From positions 8,412,479 through 8,476,478 of the forward strand of contig CM072899.1 of assembly GCA_037013685.1 (NCBI GenBank): DNA of 64,000 nt, in the 5' to 3' direction. The notes under the pieces are model-generated. The model was given only the letters and a program-made list of their open reading frames with translations, was not told the DNA's origin and did not search any database. Positions 13,901-25,205 of this stretch are shown one piece after another. Source of the DNA: Acridotheres tristis (Eukaryota; Chordata; Aves; Passeriformes; Sturnidae). The position numbers and the translations under genes are program-made. Positions within the stretch are counted from its first letter, which is position 1. Each line of letters begins with the position of its first letter.

Positions 13901-14914
13901 AAGAAGATATTTTTCATCCAACTATGCTTCCAGTTCCTTGCTAGAAGTTTTTTCCTTTTAAAGTGATCTGGAGCAGGTGGGGACCTGCTTGCTGTGCAAC
14001 GATGCAGATGGTGGAGTTGCAAAGCTCCTTGGGTGGTCAAGCGCTTTATAAATTTCAAGCCAGATATATTAAAAAAAAAAAAAATGGCTAAAAGGAAAGT
14101 CTTTCCAGGGAGCACAAAATTAACGTAACAGCTTTGGCTGGCTGTGTGTAGGGAAGAATGTTGCACTGCCTTGAGCTGCCCAGGTGTGTGTGTCCCAGCT
14201 GAGTTTTCCAGGTACTGCCCCATCCTCAGTCTACTGCAGCAGCACTTGCAAGCCCCACTGAGTCCTGCAACCAGAAGGGAAGGGAATGCTGAATCCTAAG
14301 CCTCTCCTGATGTAAACTAGGCTGCAGATGATAAACAAGCCATTAGTATCTGTGCTATAGACACTAAACAGAAGATTTCTAGTCAAATCCAGCAGCTGAG
14401 AAGCAAAGCATCCCTTTTCTCCTGTCCAAAGACCCAGCCATCCCTGCTGGCCCTGCAGTAAGGATCTGGCTCTGCCCTGTCCTCAGCTACTCTCCAGAGT
14501 CACTTTTGGACTAGGCTGAGATACTGCCAGTAAAACAAGAGGGAAAATTAACAGTGGCAAGACAGCAAGCCCTGGGTGTGTGCACACCTGTGCATCTCCC
14601 ACAGGACAGACTGCAGCACACTCCATGTTTATCAGGTCTAAACACAGACAGATGCCAGGAAATGCTCAGAGAAGTGGCAGAGGGAGAATTGAAATCTCAT
14701 TGCTTATAGAGTGGCATCAAGGGACAGAGAAACAAACACAAATGCTCAGGCACAAGCTCAGCCAAAGGTGTTTTGGGCACTTAGTCACAGTTCCCTGAAC
14801 AGGCAGGGCTGCAGCAGCAGCAGCACCAGCCCTTGGAGATGGGGACTTCCCCCAGACCTGCAGGCAGGTGAGATGGGCACTGCTGAGCACAGCTGAGCCA
14901 AGCACCAGAGCCAT
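10960..14914. other. Unassigned non-coding DNA
   Basis: No gene or known repeat recognised. There is a run of about 14 A near 14072. Frames are short and mutually overlapping. The part around 13000-13500 has ordinary composition, and a TATAAA string near 13491 has no promoter context such as CpG enrichment or an initiator followed by an open frame. Confidence 0.5.
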
Positions 14915-15312
14915 GCTTATATCCACTAGATATAGATATAGAAGGTTTTCAGGTGTTTATATACAAAGGTATTTACATTTCTAAACTCCAATGCTTTTTA
15001 ATGTCTAAAACATGTGCATATATATGTATATTTATGTGCATATATATATAAGCTACTTAGCTAGCTTTTAAAAGGTCTTTATATATACATACATGCATAT
15101 GCATGTACAACACCTTTCTAAATACATGTATATTATATTATCATATATTATACTTACATATGTATTAAATATCTCATATAAACATACGTATATAAAGGTC
15201 TTTTAGAGGGCTATATGTGGCTATATATATTTCTATGCATATATAAATATACTACATACAATTATTATAAGCAATAAATATGATTAGATATACATATACT
15301 ATAAACCATTAA
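14915..15312. repeat. Low-complexity AT-rich tract (TATA/CATATA type)
   Basis: About 400 bp made mainly of TATA, CATA and GATA steps, including runs such as GCATATATATGTATAT and many short palindromes. No single unit is kept in register, so this is an old degenerate microsatellite rather than a clean array. Such DNA unwinds easily and forms cruciforms. Confidence 0.8.
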
Positions 15313-17069
15313 ATGAACTGATATTATCATGCATCTCAAGGTATTGAGGAGTCAGTGCTGGGGTGTGATGGGGGGAGAGAAAAGGATGCATCTGGTACCT
15401 AGTGCCAGGAGAAACCACCCAAGTGCAGACACCAAATTTAAACAATTTACTTTTAAATCCACCAGCTGCTGCATTTAGGTGTGACAGGTGCCCTTACACC
15501 TCTCTGTTCCTGCTCACCCCATCAGCAGTTGTCTGTCTGTCTGTCTGTCCAGGTGCTGTGTGCTGGCTGCTGCCAGAGGCCCCCACTCACACTGCAGCTG
15601 GGACAGAGGAGCTGTCATGCCATGACATTTCTCTCCTTCTCTGGCAAAGAGATCCTACTGAAAGAAGTGAGGAAATAACATGAAAACCCCAGCCGGAGGC
15701 TGACAAGCAAACTGACATTTAGCAAAAAAAAAATAAAAAGTAGGTGAGGTGGGAAGAAAAGCCTGGGTGGGTGGTTCAGATTTTGTCTACAGCTGCAATT
15801 CTTTTGGGTGAGCCTTTCTGACTCCACAAATGCACTTGCAGACACTTCCAGTCCTAAAATGCCTGGACAGGTATTTCCCCCTCTTTTTGCTCTCATTAGC
15901 AGCTCTCCCTCATCCAGAAGAGCAGCAGTTTTGGGGAAAGTTTGTCACCATCTTCAGCTCCAGCAGCAGAAGGAGGTGGGCAGGCAAGAGTTAAGTAACA
16001 ATTTATTTACGCGTGACAGGGCTGTGCAGAAACCTGGAAGGTTTTTTTTTCCAATTTAGGCGACATTTTTTTCATTAGGCGACAGACACTTTACGGGCAG
16101 TTCTGCTGTCCCTGGGAATGTCAGTGTGAAATGGAGAACCGGTGGCATTTACAGGCTGAAGTTTCTCTTTGTCCTCAATGACAAAACAAAGTAGAAAAAT
16201 TCCAAAACTAAGCCATGAATGTTTGTAACCAGGAGTGCCTCCAGCCTGTTTTTATGCCAGCTCTAACTCTGGCTGGTTAGACTCACTGCTCTCTGCAGTG
16301 AGGCATGGGTTGAGCTGCTGGTGGACAGCACTGCTTTCAACTCAAACTATTTCTCACTCAGTTATATCCTGCACTTACAGTTCTACAGAGAACAGATGTG
16401 AAGGCTTACCTTGGGACAGATACATTATGTATACAGCATTAACTTCACACCCATACAGTCCCCATTTTAATTACACAGCCAGTGGGGGGACCCAGGATAG
16501 TTTGCTGGCAGAGCAGTTGGTTTCATTAGCAATTCCCAAGACCTCAGCTGTCTGCAGCATCCTCACTCATGCAGGCTGAGCTGCACTGGAGATCCAGCCC
16601 ATGGCAGCCAAGGATGTGCTGCCTGACTTCTGGGCAAACACCCCAAACAAGCAATGGCCAGTGCACACCTCTGGGCTGGTACAAGCTCCAGGCTGAGTTT
16701 CATCTTAAACATGAGTATTTTGGAAAAACCTTAATGTGATATGAAATGTGAGGCCAAAGGATATTGAAAGGAAATGAAAGACAACTTGGACATACATCAT
16801 TGAGGAAGTGTGTTTGATCTCTGACCCCTGTCAGGGAAAACATCAGTGTGACAGGTCCCTGCAGGCTGCATCTCACTGCTAATAAAAGGCTTCTAGCAAC
16901 TCTCAGAGAAGGGATTTGATCAGAGCCTCTTGCTGGGTTTAACAGGTGTCAAAGCACAAGGCAGCAGTGGTTTGTCACTGCCTTCCAAGCTCAGCATGAG
17001 TGAACAGTGCATGGCTGCAGCAAAGGGACACTGCAGCTGCTGGGTGGCATCAACAGGGGCGTCCCCAGC
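15313..17069. other. Unassigned non-coding DNA with a small (GTCT)n
   Basis: No gene recognised. A short GTCT tetranucleotide run of about five units lies at 15531-15549, and an A-rich run at about 15724-15740. The GGCGACA motif occurs twice, near 16059 and 16079, about 20 bp apart. Open frames are short and look like chance. Confidence 0.5.
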
Positions 17070-17614
17070 AGAGATAAAGGAGTCATTATCCCACTTTACT
17101 CAGCACTAGTTGGCCCACACCTTGAATACTGTGCTCAGTTCTGGGCCTGTGACATAAAAAGGATGTGAACAGTCCAGAGAAAGGCTGCAAAGGTGAGCCA
17201 GGGACTAGGAAGGGCTGCCATGAGAGGAAAGGCTGAGAGAACTGGGCTTGTTCAGCCTTGAGAAAAGCAGCCTTAGGGAAGGCCTTTATAGCCATGCTCC
17301 ACTATTTAGAGGGTGGCTACAAAGAAGACAGAGACTCCCTTTTCACAGGAGTCACAGGGAAAAGGGAGGGATAATGGGTACAAAGTACTTCTGGGAAGAT
17401 TCCAACTACACACAAGAAGAAAATTTTTCACAGTAGGAGCAATCAGACAGTGGAATAATCTCCCCAGGGAAGTGGTGGATTCCCTGACATTGGACAATTT
17501 TAAGAGTCAGCAGGACAAGGGTGATGGACCATCTTGTCTGAGACTGCCTTTGGCAAGAAGTGTTGGACCAGGTGATCCTTGAGGTCACTTCTAGCCTGGT
17601 GCTCTATGATTTGA
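17070..17614 (+). mobile_element. CR1 LINE, 3' end fragment
   Basis: This is the 3' part of a chicken-repeat-1 non-LTR retrotransposon in plus orientation. It follows the CR1 order I know. First comes the end of the reverse-transcriptase region (a stretch like 'TACTCAGCACTAGTTGGCCC', then 'ACTGTGCTCAGTTCTGGGCC'). Next come the 'GGCTGAGAGAACTGGGCTTG' block, the 'TTAGAGGGTGGCTACAAAG' block and 'GTGGAATAATCTCCCCAGGG'. The tail reads 'TTGAGGTCACTTCTAGCCTG' and 'CTCTATGA', the last being one remaining unit of the usual terminal ATTCTATGA-type repeat. It is diverged and 5'-truncated, as CR1 copies usually are. The 89-codon frame at 17313-17582 is a by-product of this repeat. Confidence 0.88.
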
Positions 17615-18330
17615 CACATCTCCTCTTTGAAGTGACATAAGAAATGTCCTTTTGCTCATGCTACGATAAAGCAGGGAAAACTCTAAAAGAGCAGCATTTA
17701 ATCCATCAAACCCACTGCATCACACCCAGGCAAGGAGATTGCTTCTACAGTTGTTCCTTCTCAAGGTGAACCGAAAGAAGTGCCGTTTTCCTGCTTTCTC
17801 TTTTAAATTTCCTGTTTTCTCCTTGAAAATTTTTCCAGGTGACAAGTGGCTCTCCTGAACCCTTTCCCCACAGCCACTTCTTGTTAGCAGGGCTGCCCTT
17901 CTCACTGCCCAGGCTCCAGCCACACCGTCCTCTGGTTCCAGCCCAGGAGAGAAACTATCAATAAAAATGTCAGGTGAAATTAAAATTGTCCCTATAAGTT
18001 ATTCTATGACACAAGCTAGCACTGGCTATATTAAATCTTATTAATTAATATTAAATTAATTCTTTTCCTTGCCTATAAACATAGAGTGTTACTGTGGAGC
18101 ACAGAAGCAATTGTTATCCGGGATGCTTCAAGGTACAAGTTTCAGAGTCACAAAAGCTGCATATTTGTTAGAAACAGAATGACAAATCTGTCACTGTTAG
18201 AGCCACTCTACCAGGACAAGAAAAATTCCGAATAAACTGCAATAGGTCAACAATTTGCCAGAAATATCAGCTGAATCAGGAGCCTGAGGTTTCATCTCAC
18301 TGGAACACTACTTATTATGTGCACAAAGAG
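17615..18330. other. Unassigned; AT-rich part after 17930
   Basis: The first 300 bp hold nothing recognisable. From about 17930 the sequence becomes AT-rich and repeat-free, with a cluster of homeodomain-type cores and a TTAATTAATATTAAATTAAT segment near 18040. It resembles a conserved non-coding element by composition only. Confidence 0.3.
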
Positions 18331-19830
18331 CACTACCTCAGCAGAACACTGTGTGTTACTTACCCAGGGGCCAGCAAGGCGTGGCTCATATTTCACTACC
18401 TTCCACTCATTCAGCCTTAATTCTTTGCTTAGTTACTGCTCCTCTGCTTTGGGAACGGGTGAGGGAGGGCTCGGAGAGAGCTCTGAGAATGGTGGGACAG
18501 GCAAATTCTGTCTCTTGCAGTTCTGCCCTTTGCAGTGGCAGCCGATGGAGCACAGCAGTGGGCAAGGCTCAGCTGAGCTGAGCAAGTTTCAGCAGGCACG
18601 GCACTGACTGCTCCTCACGGCCTGGGAGGTGAGGCAAAAAGTAAGAGAGCAAGTCTGTCTTGTTTCTGCTTGCTGGGAAGATGTTCTTCCAGCCAGGAGT
18701 GCTTTCTGCATGTTCTTGCTGTGCACTCCCCACATGGCTGCTATGGACGAGGGGGTGACTGCCTTATTCCCACAGGATCCAGCACCACTGGGGTGTATGT
18801 GATATAAATGGTATAAATGATAGTGATATTCACGATCAGGCTGGTGAATAACAAGTCACCAGCTATCTGCCATCTGCTCACCAGGTCATGGCTATGCTCC
18901 TTCAAGAGGCAGAAACACTCTTGGTCTCCATCCCTCCCAGAGTGACTGCTGATGACATTTATTCAGGTCACGACTTTCTCAGTGGTCCTAGGAGACCTGA
19001 AAGGCAAAGCTCTCAAACAAAAGCCTTGGCCTTTTGAAAAACTCATCTCTCTGTTTCCCTGCTCAAAGTAGAAGAGGGAAAAAAATCCCCCTTTACTGAA
19101 GTTGTTATGCAATGAGTCATTTGCAGCACAGAGGAGATGGGCCAGCTTCCCTCTCTGCGCCGCAGTGATTTGACTAATTACTTCTATCTGCTCCAGCAGA
19201 GGAGCAGCCTCCTCCAGCCTTTCCGCTGGGTGAGCCCTGTCTGTCAGCAGCAGAGAAGTGAGAATTGAAGGGAAACAGCGTCCTTCTGCTTTGAGTGGTG
19301 GCATTTTGTCTGTTCCTTACCCCTGCTGGCTGGCAGGTCCCAAAATCGAGCTCAGTGAAACACCGGGGCCTCAAAAGTCAAGACTGGGTAGAGTGGTCAT
19401 TCTGGGGCTGTCACACAGGTGTACATCTCCTCCCAACAGTCACAGGGGCCCATTTTACACCAGCCCATGTCCCCCTATCCCCTGGGCTCTGTGGCTGCTG
19501 GGGGACAGGACAAGGAGGATGCAAAGCACATCCCTTTTTGGTGCTCCCAGCCATCCCCAGGGTTTAGGCATGGAGCAGCCATCAGGCTTCAAGGGAAACA
19601 ATATGGAGTTTTAAGGCAGGATTTTCTTTCAGCTTACATCTGATGAGTTCTTATGAAGGATTTGGGGGCTGAAGGGTCACAGGTCCCACTCCAAAGCACC
19701 ATCCAAAACATCTGGACAGAGGGTGAGGACAGGGACATGCCAGGGGCTTCTTCCAGCGCTTCCAAAATGCTACAGTCTCCTCTGAGCTGCTAAACAGGTC
19801 CCAGGGCTTCCACAGCTCTTAACTGGAGGT
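18331..19830. other. Unassigned non-coding DNA
   Basis: Moderate-GC DNA with short overlapping frames (up to 118 codons) and no recognisable product, repeat or RNA gene. Confidence 0.5.
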
Positions 19831-21160
19831 GAATGTTATTAAAGTATATTAGAAGAAAAAGGCAGCCGCATATACAAACTGATTATATTTTTACACTTGT
19901 TTAAAATACAACTCTGATTTTTAATTATAGTGGATCAAAGGAAAGAACCACATTAATCCAATGTAATCACGTGCAAGTTGAGTTGATAACAACATGCATT
20001 TAATTGGCAGTAAGCTCAGGCAATGGTAAATACAAATGAAAAGCACTGACACATTCTGAAGACTAATTAATATGACAGACTGGTAGCAAATGCATTGTTT
20101 ATTAATACTAATTTCCAATGACTGGTTCAACACTATTTTGTTGCCACAATCCCCAGTGCTGTGTCCATCAATGCATGATATTTAAAAGGAAAATTAAATA
20201 TTATTTATTTTAAGAAGGAACAAAGAAGTTCAAAGATAATTAAATTGTGCATTTCAAATACCAAGTTGCAGATAAAGAGCTTTAAAACACAGGGTTTTTC
20301 TCTTTCCCCTTGATATGTGTATATAATTCACATTAATGTGCTACATCAGTGACAGAAGACACATCTTTCTCTGCACATTTTAATGCAGTTAAAAAATGGA
20401 CATTTTTTTCAGGGCTGACACAACTTGCAGTGAAGTAAACAGAAGGATTGCCCTCAGGACCCTGCCAAAGCCCAGCAACTCATTGGAAGAATTTCCCTTG
20501 ACTCCCATGGACTCTCGATCATATTCTAAGCTTTTCAGATCAGGACCTGTTATTTTCTTTTTTCATCCTTAGCAAGTACCTAGCAGAAATGAAGACTATT
20601 AATTCAGGTAACATCTTTTAAATAGTGTCCTGAAAGTTTGCTAAGGCTTTCCAGAGATTCGTGTGCATTAAAATTCTCCTACCTGACTGCACCACCTTCC
20701 AGAGCTGGTTATGGACTGTAATGGCAAGTATTTGTCACACCTTGTTACAGCCTTGGTCAATAGAATAATGGAATAATCAATCATCTATATTTTAGAGTGA
20801 GACAAAATAAATACAGTGCATAATAGTCAATCAGGTCTTCACCAAGGAAAAGTTGAACAATTACAGTGGTTGTCAGTGGTAAACTGCCTATGATAAGTAT
20901 GCAAACATTGACCCCAAGTGTTACACTGAGAACATGGAAATTAAAACCATCTATCTTACTTGATTCAAAGTCTCCCAGATAACAAGGGTGGTATTTAAGG
21001 AAAACCTCAGCTGGACTCGGATTGCTTCTTTCTGTTAGATTAGAATTAAATTCAGTCAAAATTTAGAAAATAGTGGTTTAATTAAAGATACTTCGCTAGC
21101 TCATAAATTATACATCCTCTGTCCTGTTGCAAAGTGTAAGTTTGATATTAAGTGTCAGAG
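19831..21160. other. Long AT-rich island resembling conserved non-coding DNA
   Basis: About 1.3 kb of AT-rich unique DNA, free of recognisable repeats and rich in TAATTA, ATTAAT and TTTAAT cores. It lies just upstream of the solo LTR. A 92-codon minus-strand frame at 20781-21059 has a hydrophobic stretch, but I recognise no family and regard it as chance in AT-rich DNA. An enhancer-type role is inference. Confidence 0.3.
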
Positions 21161-21651
21161 CTGCAGAGGATTCCTAAAGGTTAGTTCACATTTATGTGCT
21201 GTATAAGCAGACTTTTGGTAAGGAAGGAGTAATTATTGAAGTTCCCAAATTGCTACCCCAGTCTGCTCAGCAAGTGCAATCTCCCAGATTTCAGCAAAAG
21301 CAGTGTTTTCTTCAGAGGCTTAGTACTAATATGCAAAATAAGATGGTCAAAAGAGACCTTGGCCAAAAGCAGACATTGGCATGGAATCAAGCATGAAATA
21401 TTAATAGATAATCATCTAGAAACTAATTACAAAATGTAAAAAGTCCAGCTATCTTGCACAGACCACTGCTAGGAAGAGTGTTTCGGTTTCATTAGCACAG
21501 CAGCAGAAGGAGAATCCTTGCAAAGTGGTTTTCTGAGCTTTCTACTGCTCATACCAATGCACATCTATGCTCGATAAAGCAATATTCATTTAAATTAGCA
21601 GCATAAAAAAAATAACCTAACAATGAAGGTAATAACTCACTAAAATATATT
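21161..21651. other. Unassigned, immediately upstream of the LTR
   Basis: Nothing recognised. The last five bases, ATATT at 21647-21651, are a probable copy of the LTR target site; see the LTR entry. Confidence 0.5.
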
Positions 21652-22252
21652 TGTCCTGGTTTCAGCTGGTATAGAGTCAATTTTCTTCTCGGTAGCTGGT
21701 ACAGGGCTGTGCTTTGGATTTAGGAGAAGCGTAATGTCAACAATGCAGTGATGTTTAACTGCTGCTAAGCAGTGCCTACTCTAAAGCAGGGATTTCTCAG
21801 TGTCCCATGCTCTGGCAGTGAGCAGGTGCATGAGGAGCTGGGAGGGAGCACGGCTGGGACAGCTGTCCTGACCTGGCCAAGGGGATATTCCATATGCTCA
21901 GTGTATTAACTGGGGGAAGCTGCTGATTGATGCTTGGGGACAGGCTGAGCATCCATCTGTGGGTGCTGAGAGATTGTACTGTGAATCACTTGGAATAATA
22001 TCATCCTGGTTTTAATTCCACTCTCTATTTTCTTTTCATGATAACAACAACAACAGTAACATGTTGTTGTTATTATTATTGTTGTTGTTGTTAATATTGC
22101 TGTTATACTTTATTTTCATTATTAAACTGTTCTTATCTCAACACACGAGTTTTACCTTTTTTCCAGGTCTCCTCCCCATCGCACTTGGGAGGGCAGGGAG
22201 TGAACAAGTGATTGTGAGGTTCTTACTTGCCAGCTGGGATTAAACTATGCCA
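21652..22252 (+). mobile_element. Solo LTR of an avian endogenous retrovirus
   Basis: A 601-bp element that starts TGTCCTGGTTTCAGCTGG and ends GGGATTAAACTATGCCA, so it has the TG...CA ends of a retroviral LTR. It matches, from memory, a common songbird LTR type: 'GGTAGCTGGTACAGGGCTGT' near the start, 'GGGATATTCCATATG' in the middle, and 'AAACTGTTCTTATCTCAACA' followed by 'ACGAGTTTTACC' near the 3' side. An ATTAAA polyadenylation signal lies at 22121-22126. Flanking pentamers ATATT (21647-21651) and ATACT (22253-22257) agree at 4 of 5 positions, as expected for an aged target-site duplication. There is no internal retroviral region on either side, so it probably arose by recombination between the two LTRs of a provirus. 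No coding capacity. Confidence 0.85.
22041..22073 (+). repeat. Perfect 11-bp inverted repeat inside the LTR
   Basis: ATAACAACAAC at 22041-22051 is the exact reverse complement of GTTGTTGTTAT at 22063-22073, with an 11-base loop. It lies about 50 bp before the LTR polyadenylation signal, in a zone where related LTRs carry simple TTA/TTG repeats. It probably arose by repeat expansion, and whether it folds in RNA is unknown. Confidence 0.6.
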
Positions 22253-22264
22253 ATACTGTAGAAG

Positions 22265-22424
22265 AAAAGAAAAGAAAAGAAAAGAAAAGAAAAGAAAAGA
22301 AAAGAAAAGAAAAGAAAAGAAAAGAAAAGAAAAGAAAAGAAAAGAAAAGAAAAGAAAAGAAAAGAAAAGAAAAGAAAAGAAAAGAAAAGAAAAGAAAAGA
22401 AAAGAAAAGAAAAGAAAAGAAAAG
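22265..22424 (+). repeat. Perfect (AAAAG)32 microsatellite
   Basis: Thirty-two uninterrupted AAAAG units, 160 bp. The purine-only tract around it runs from 22260 to 22428 (169 bases). It then turns into three AAAAC units up to about 22439. It begins eight bases after the presumed LTR target-site copy. Frames called across it on either strand (Lys/Arg/Glu or Phe/Leu/Ser repeats) are artefacts. Confidence 0.97.
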
Positions 22425-22439
22425 AAAACAAAACAAAAC

Positions 22440-24985
22440 AAAGAAATACTGAGAGCAATGCCTTCCTAGAAATGCTGGATTCCAGTGCACACTATTGGGT
22501 CATCTTTAGAAACAGACCAAAATGAAATGGCTGCTTATATAAAGGTGGGATTCTTGATGACTAGCTTTGATCTCTAAATCTCATCTTAAAATGCACTTGG
22601 TCCAAACAAATCAAAATTAAATTTAATGGAAAGTAGCCGGACTCAGATTTAAGCATGAGTCCAAAAGCCATCCCTGAACTCTCCATCCTCCATCAGCAAT
22701 AGTGCCAAACTCTCCTGCCATCATCTCCACACCAGGAGTTGGTTTTGCCAGCACACAGGGCTGTGGCTGCCCTTCCCCTTCCTAATTGCAAGGCCAGGTT
22801 ACAAAAGGCAGCCTTACCCTGAGTGGAGTTAACTCATGCATTTAATGTCAAGCTTACACCCCACCTGTGCCCTGCCCATATCCACTGTGGGGAGCAGAGG
22901 GGATCAGCCATATCCACCATCAGTGTCTCTGCTGAAAATGCTGCCACACTGCAAAGGCTGCCATTGCAGCCCAAAAGTAACAAAGCCCCTGACAAACACT
23001 CCCTTTGAGAGTGGGGCTGCCCTGGGTGACAGATCCTCAGCAGCTTGTGACCAGGAACAGCAGCATTTTCAACCAAGATGCCTCCAACACACACTGGCTA
23101 AAGCTTGGCACTGAGGCAGTGAGTAGCAGATGCCCATCAGTGCTGAGGAACACTGATGGAGGTGAAGATGGAAGAGGTAAACTCCCAGGCTCCAGGGAAT
23201 TTGGAGGAGAACTAGAGACATTATTGATTTGCAGCATTGCTGAGAGGCTCCCTTGCTGCTAGGCAGTGCAGGCACTCAGCAAGATGAGACCCTCCATGCA
23301 AAGAGTGTCTGGGATTGCCTGAACCACCATTGAGGACACACATCAGTGCATCCTGGAATGGTTAGAAAAGCTCCTTAGATATTGACCCAGCAATTAGCAG
23401 GCTGCTGGTGTCAGAACAGGGAGCAAGGCCCTCGGTGCAGCTCTCAGCTGCACCTACAACATTGTGGAACTTTGCAGAGCCACAGAAAATCCCTCTGAGA
23501 TGGTTTCAAAAACCCAGAGCTGATTATTCAGATAATCCATGATGAGGTAACCTCTGATATCATCAGAAAGGGTGCAAGGCACTGTCACACGAAGGAGAGA
23601 GATGGGAAGGATGTGAACTCTATTTAAGCAATCCCACAGTGAAACAGTTTGCAGAGAGTGCACAACTCACTGACAGCTCTCTGTGAGCGGCTCCTTTGAT
23701 TGCACTGCTCTGTGAAGGAGCACTTGTCACTTTTTATTGAAGGAGAGGGAAAGAAAGCAAAGCAGTTTGTTGCCAGGAGAAAAGATGCCACTCACTTTAA
23801 GTTAAAATATAGAGAGTTGCAATGCCCTGGCTGCTGGTGATCGTGGACCAGCAGAAGTGTGAAGGAAGTATCAATGCAGGGCAAGAAAAAGAAAACAGCA
23901 AGAGACTAAAGCAAGCACCGAGCAGGGAGGAACGAGGCTCAGACTCCCTGTTTTGCAGCTGGAAATGCCTGACCATGCATGACAGAAAAACAGCAGCTGT
24001 ATGCCCTTTAAAACCAGCAGCTCCCATCAGGCTGAGTCGGGATGCTGTTCCCATGACTCCTGTACCCAAACACCTGTGAGACACCTGGACTGGGATAAAA
24101 CCCAGACTCAGAATGACCCACTGCAGAGGAGCTTTTAAATCCTCTCTAATAAAAGTGCAGCGGGTTGTTTTGCATTGCCATACTGTGGCTGGTCCCTCCT
24201 TACAGCATTATCCTCACCCAGCAGGTGATGAGCTCTAATCGTAATGGGGAAGAGCACAGCCTGTCCTGCAGCCTCTGCCTTCCCACATCAGCAAGCTCAG
24301 TGAAATCCACCTTGCAGAGCTAGAAATCCCTCGCCCCAAAGCAAGAGTATTAAAGCTTTGTGATTGTATCTCTGTAACCCAGCAAGCAGAGGAAAACAAC
24401 CTGGAAAAGGTACAAAAGCTCAACGGGAGCAGCCCCTTCCCTCCCATCATTTGTCAGGATTCTGCTTGTTCAAGATAGTAATCAGCAAACAGAAAACCCT
24501 GCACAAAGAGGCTCCAGTGGAGAAAGTCCAATTTCCCCTCAGCCTCTAGTGCTTCTGCTGAGAGTTACTGTGGAATATTAAAAGGCACAAGAGATGACAG
24601 AAGTAACTGCAAAGATGGAGGAAATGACTGTGCAGATATAGAAGAGAACAAAAATGTAAGGCAATATTACAGTGTCCTGAGCACCACAAGGCAAAGAATT
24701 TCCCACTGGAACTGGGAAATCTGCTATTTAACAGCTGGATCCTGCAGACTAACCAATTTCCTTCGACCTTTTTTTTTACTTATAGCAAAGCAGAAAATAT
24801 TAATAGCTACAGTTTTCCTAAATTCAGCTTCATCTTTGCCCTATTTGTCAACACAACTGGTGCAATTTCTGGCAAGACTCTTAGACTGTACTTCCTCACC
24901 CTCACTTTGTGAGGTGTTTTGCAATTCCAGCTACTGGTCCAATGGCAGAGAGGCTCCAACACCTTGTCCCAGCTCCCAGGTTCTA
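22440..24985. other. Unassigned non-coding DNA
   Basis: Moderate-GC DNA with many short overlapping frames and no recognisable gene or repeat. Composition is even and nothing stands out. Confidence 0.5.
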
Positions 24986-25205
24986 AGGATCATATTCCTG
25001 GGCAATATAAGGGTCTGGAGCACAAGTCTGATGTGGAGTAACTGAGGGAACTGGAGATCTTTAGCCTGGAGGAGGTTTAGGAGAGATTTTATCCCTCTCT
25101 CAAAGGAGGCTGTAACCAGGTAGGGTTTCATCTTTTCTCCCAAGTAAACAGCAAAAAGACAAGATGAAATTTCCTCAAGCTGTGCTGGGTGGGTGTTAGC
25201 CTGGA
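24986..25205 (+). mobile_element. CR1 LINE fragment
   Basis: A plus-orientation CR1 piece from the segment upstream of the 3' terminus. Recognisable blocks in order: 'GGTCTGGAGCACAAGTCTGA', 'CTGAGGGAACTGG', 'TTTAGCCTGGAGGAGGTTTA', 'GAGATTTTATCCCTCTCT', 'AAAGGAGGCTGTAACCAGGT', 'TCTTTTCTCCCAAGTAAACA', 'AGACAAGATGAAATTTCCTC' and 'AAGCTGTGCTGG'. A short stretch normally present between the 'CTCTCT' and 'AAAGGAGG' blocks is missing. The copy ends before the usual terminal repeats, so it is truncated at both ends or continues too diverged to follow. Confidence 0.88.

Noticed and set aside
17313..17582. 89-codon frame resembling a protein C-terminus
   Set aside because: Lies in the CR1 3' region; this text is typical of translated CR1 repeats, not a host gene.
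22223..22490. Phe/Leu/Ser and Lys/Arg/Glu repeat proteins on both strands
   Set aside because: Translation of the (AAAAG)n microsatellite.
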